13,704 nucleotides of DNA from an uncultured Burkholderiales bacterium (lineage in GTDB: Bacteria > Pseudomonadota > Gammaproteobacteria > Burkholderiales > Burkholderiaceae_C): assembly GCA_903952885.1 (NCBI GenBank), contig CAJBHE010000155.1, forward strand, positions 1 through 13,704, written 5' to 3'. The notes beneath the pieces are model-generated. The model was not told where the DNA came from. It made no database searches and saw only the letters and a list, made by a program, of their open reading frames with translations. Positions 13,270 to 13,704 of this stretch are shown piece after piece. Position 1 is the stretch's first letter. Each line of letters opens with the position of its first letter. The translations under genes and the position numbers were made by a program.

Positions 13270-13704
13270 GTGAAAGTCGCTTTTCGCCAATTACTGCAAC
13301 ACCAGACCGCCAAGCCTGTGCTTTGGCTGTTGTGTATGTTGCCCTTTGTGTGGCTGGTGTGGGGCGCAGCGAACGATGCCTTGGGTGCCAACCCAGCTGA
13401 GTATTTGATTCGCGCCACGGGCGACTGGACGCTGCGTTTGTTGTGCGTGACGTTGGCGGTGACGCCTATGCGTGTGATCTTTGGTTTGCCCGAGCTGGCT
13501 AAATTGCGACGCATGTTTGGCTTGTTCACCTACTTCTTCGTCGTATTGCATTTGCTTTGCTACAGCTGGCTAGATATGGGCTTTGAGTGGGGTGACATTG
13601 CTGAGGATATTGCTAAGCGCCCGTTCATCTTGGTGGGCTTTAGTGCGTTTGTTCTGCTCACGCCTTTGGCCTTGACCTCCTTCAATCGCGCCATTCGTTG
13701 GCTA
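13270..13704 (+). CDS. msrQ: Membrane haem subunit MsrQ (YedZ), 3' end outside window
   Basis: This gene is open to the right edge; 145 codons are visible. The only sensible start is a GTG at 13270, one base after the msrP stop, so translation is probably coupled to msrP; no separate ribosome site exists. The protein is mostly membrane helices: VLWLLCMLPFVWLVWGA (about 17-33), a conserved NPAEYLIRATGDWTLRLL segment, MFGLFTYFFVVLHLLCYSW (82-100) with His94 as a likely haem ligand, and ILVGFSAFVLLTPLAL (110-125). The segment IAKRPFILVGF is typical of YedZ. It passes electrons from the inner membrane to MsrP. About the last third is missing. Confidence 0.93.
   Translation, partial: MKVAFRQLLQHQTAKPVLWLLCMLPFVWLVWGAANDALGANPAEYLIRATGDWTLRLLCVTLAVTPMRVIFGLPELAKLRRMFGLFTYFFVVLHLLCYSWLDMGFEWGDIAEDIAKRPFILVGFSAFVLLTPLALTSFNRAIRWL

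Overview
The window looks like ordinary chromosome from a betaproteobacterium of the order Burkholderiales, most likely family Comamonadaceae. This rests on the metK / tandem LpxL-type acyltransferase arrangement, the EngB-cytochrome c4-MsrPQ arrangement, a DmdC-like acyl-CoA dehydrogenase behind a TetR regulator, the protein sequence style and a moderate-to-high G+C. A freshwater genus such as Limnohabitans or Rhodoferax would fit, but the genus cannot be fixed from the sequence alone. Nothing looks like a phage, integrated plasmid, CRISPR array, tRNA or rRNA.

Layout. (1) 1-488, minus: the N-terminal 162 residues of a histidine phosphatase, cut by the window edge. (2) 566-4820, plus: a tight five-gene acyl-CoA set comprising a TetR regulator, an acyl-CoA dehydrogenase, a secreted DUF2147 protein, a crotonase that looks more like an enoyl-CoA isomerase than a hydratase, and a PaaI-type thioesterase. 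A dyad at 522-541 is the probable TetR operator. (3) 4824-5234, minus: a YciA-type acyl-CoA thioesterase, tail-to-tail with the PaaI gene. (4) 5273-7087, plus: an Atm1-type ABC exporter divergent from YciA. (5) 7088-7451: a gene-free stretch with an 81-nt near-perfect palindrome and the metK terminator. (6) 7452-8636, minus: metK, behind a structured leader of about 154 nt. (7) 8832-10568, plus: two tandem lipid A acyltransferase-family genes. (8) 10618-11385, minus: engB. (9) 11449-12102, plus: a dihaem cytochrome c4 with a clear terminator. (10) 12246-13704, plus: msrP and the start of msrQ, a periplasmic methionine sulfoxide reductase system cut by the window end.

How the genes work together. 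The first block would activate or shorten acyl-CoAs (dehydrogenation, double-bond isomerisation) and release acids (two hotdog thioesterases) under a TetR repressor. No thiolase or 3-hydroxyacyl-CoA dehydrogenase is present, so it is not a full beta-oxidation operon. The middle block joins S-adenosylmethionine synthesis and outer-membrane lipid A acylation around a shared divergent promoter region. The last block is envelope redox biology: a periplasmic electron carrier and repair of oxidised methionines.

The best candidate for something undescribed is the metK leader on the minus strand (about 8790 to 8637). A hairpin of about 20 base pairs captures the metK Shine-Dalgarno sequence and is followed directly by six uridines, so it could act as a translational switch, a terminator or both. 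Further hairpins lie upstream, and an alternative pairing could free the ribosome site. I do not recognise it as a known SAM or SAH riboswitch class.
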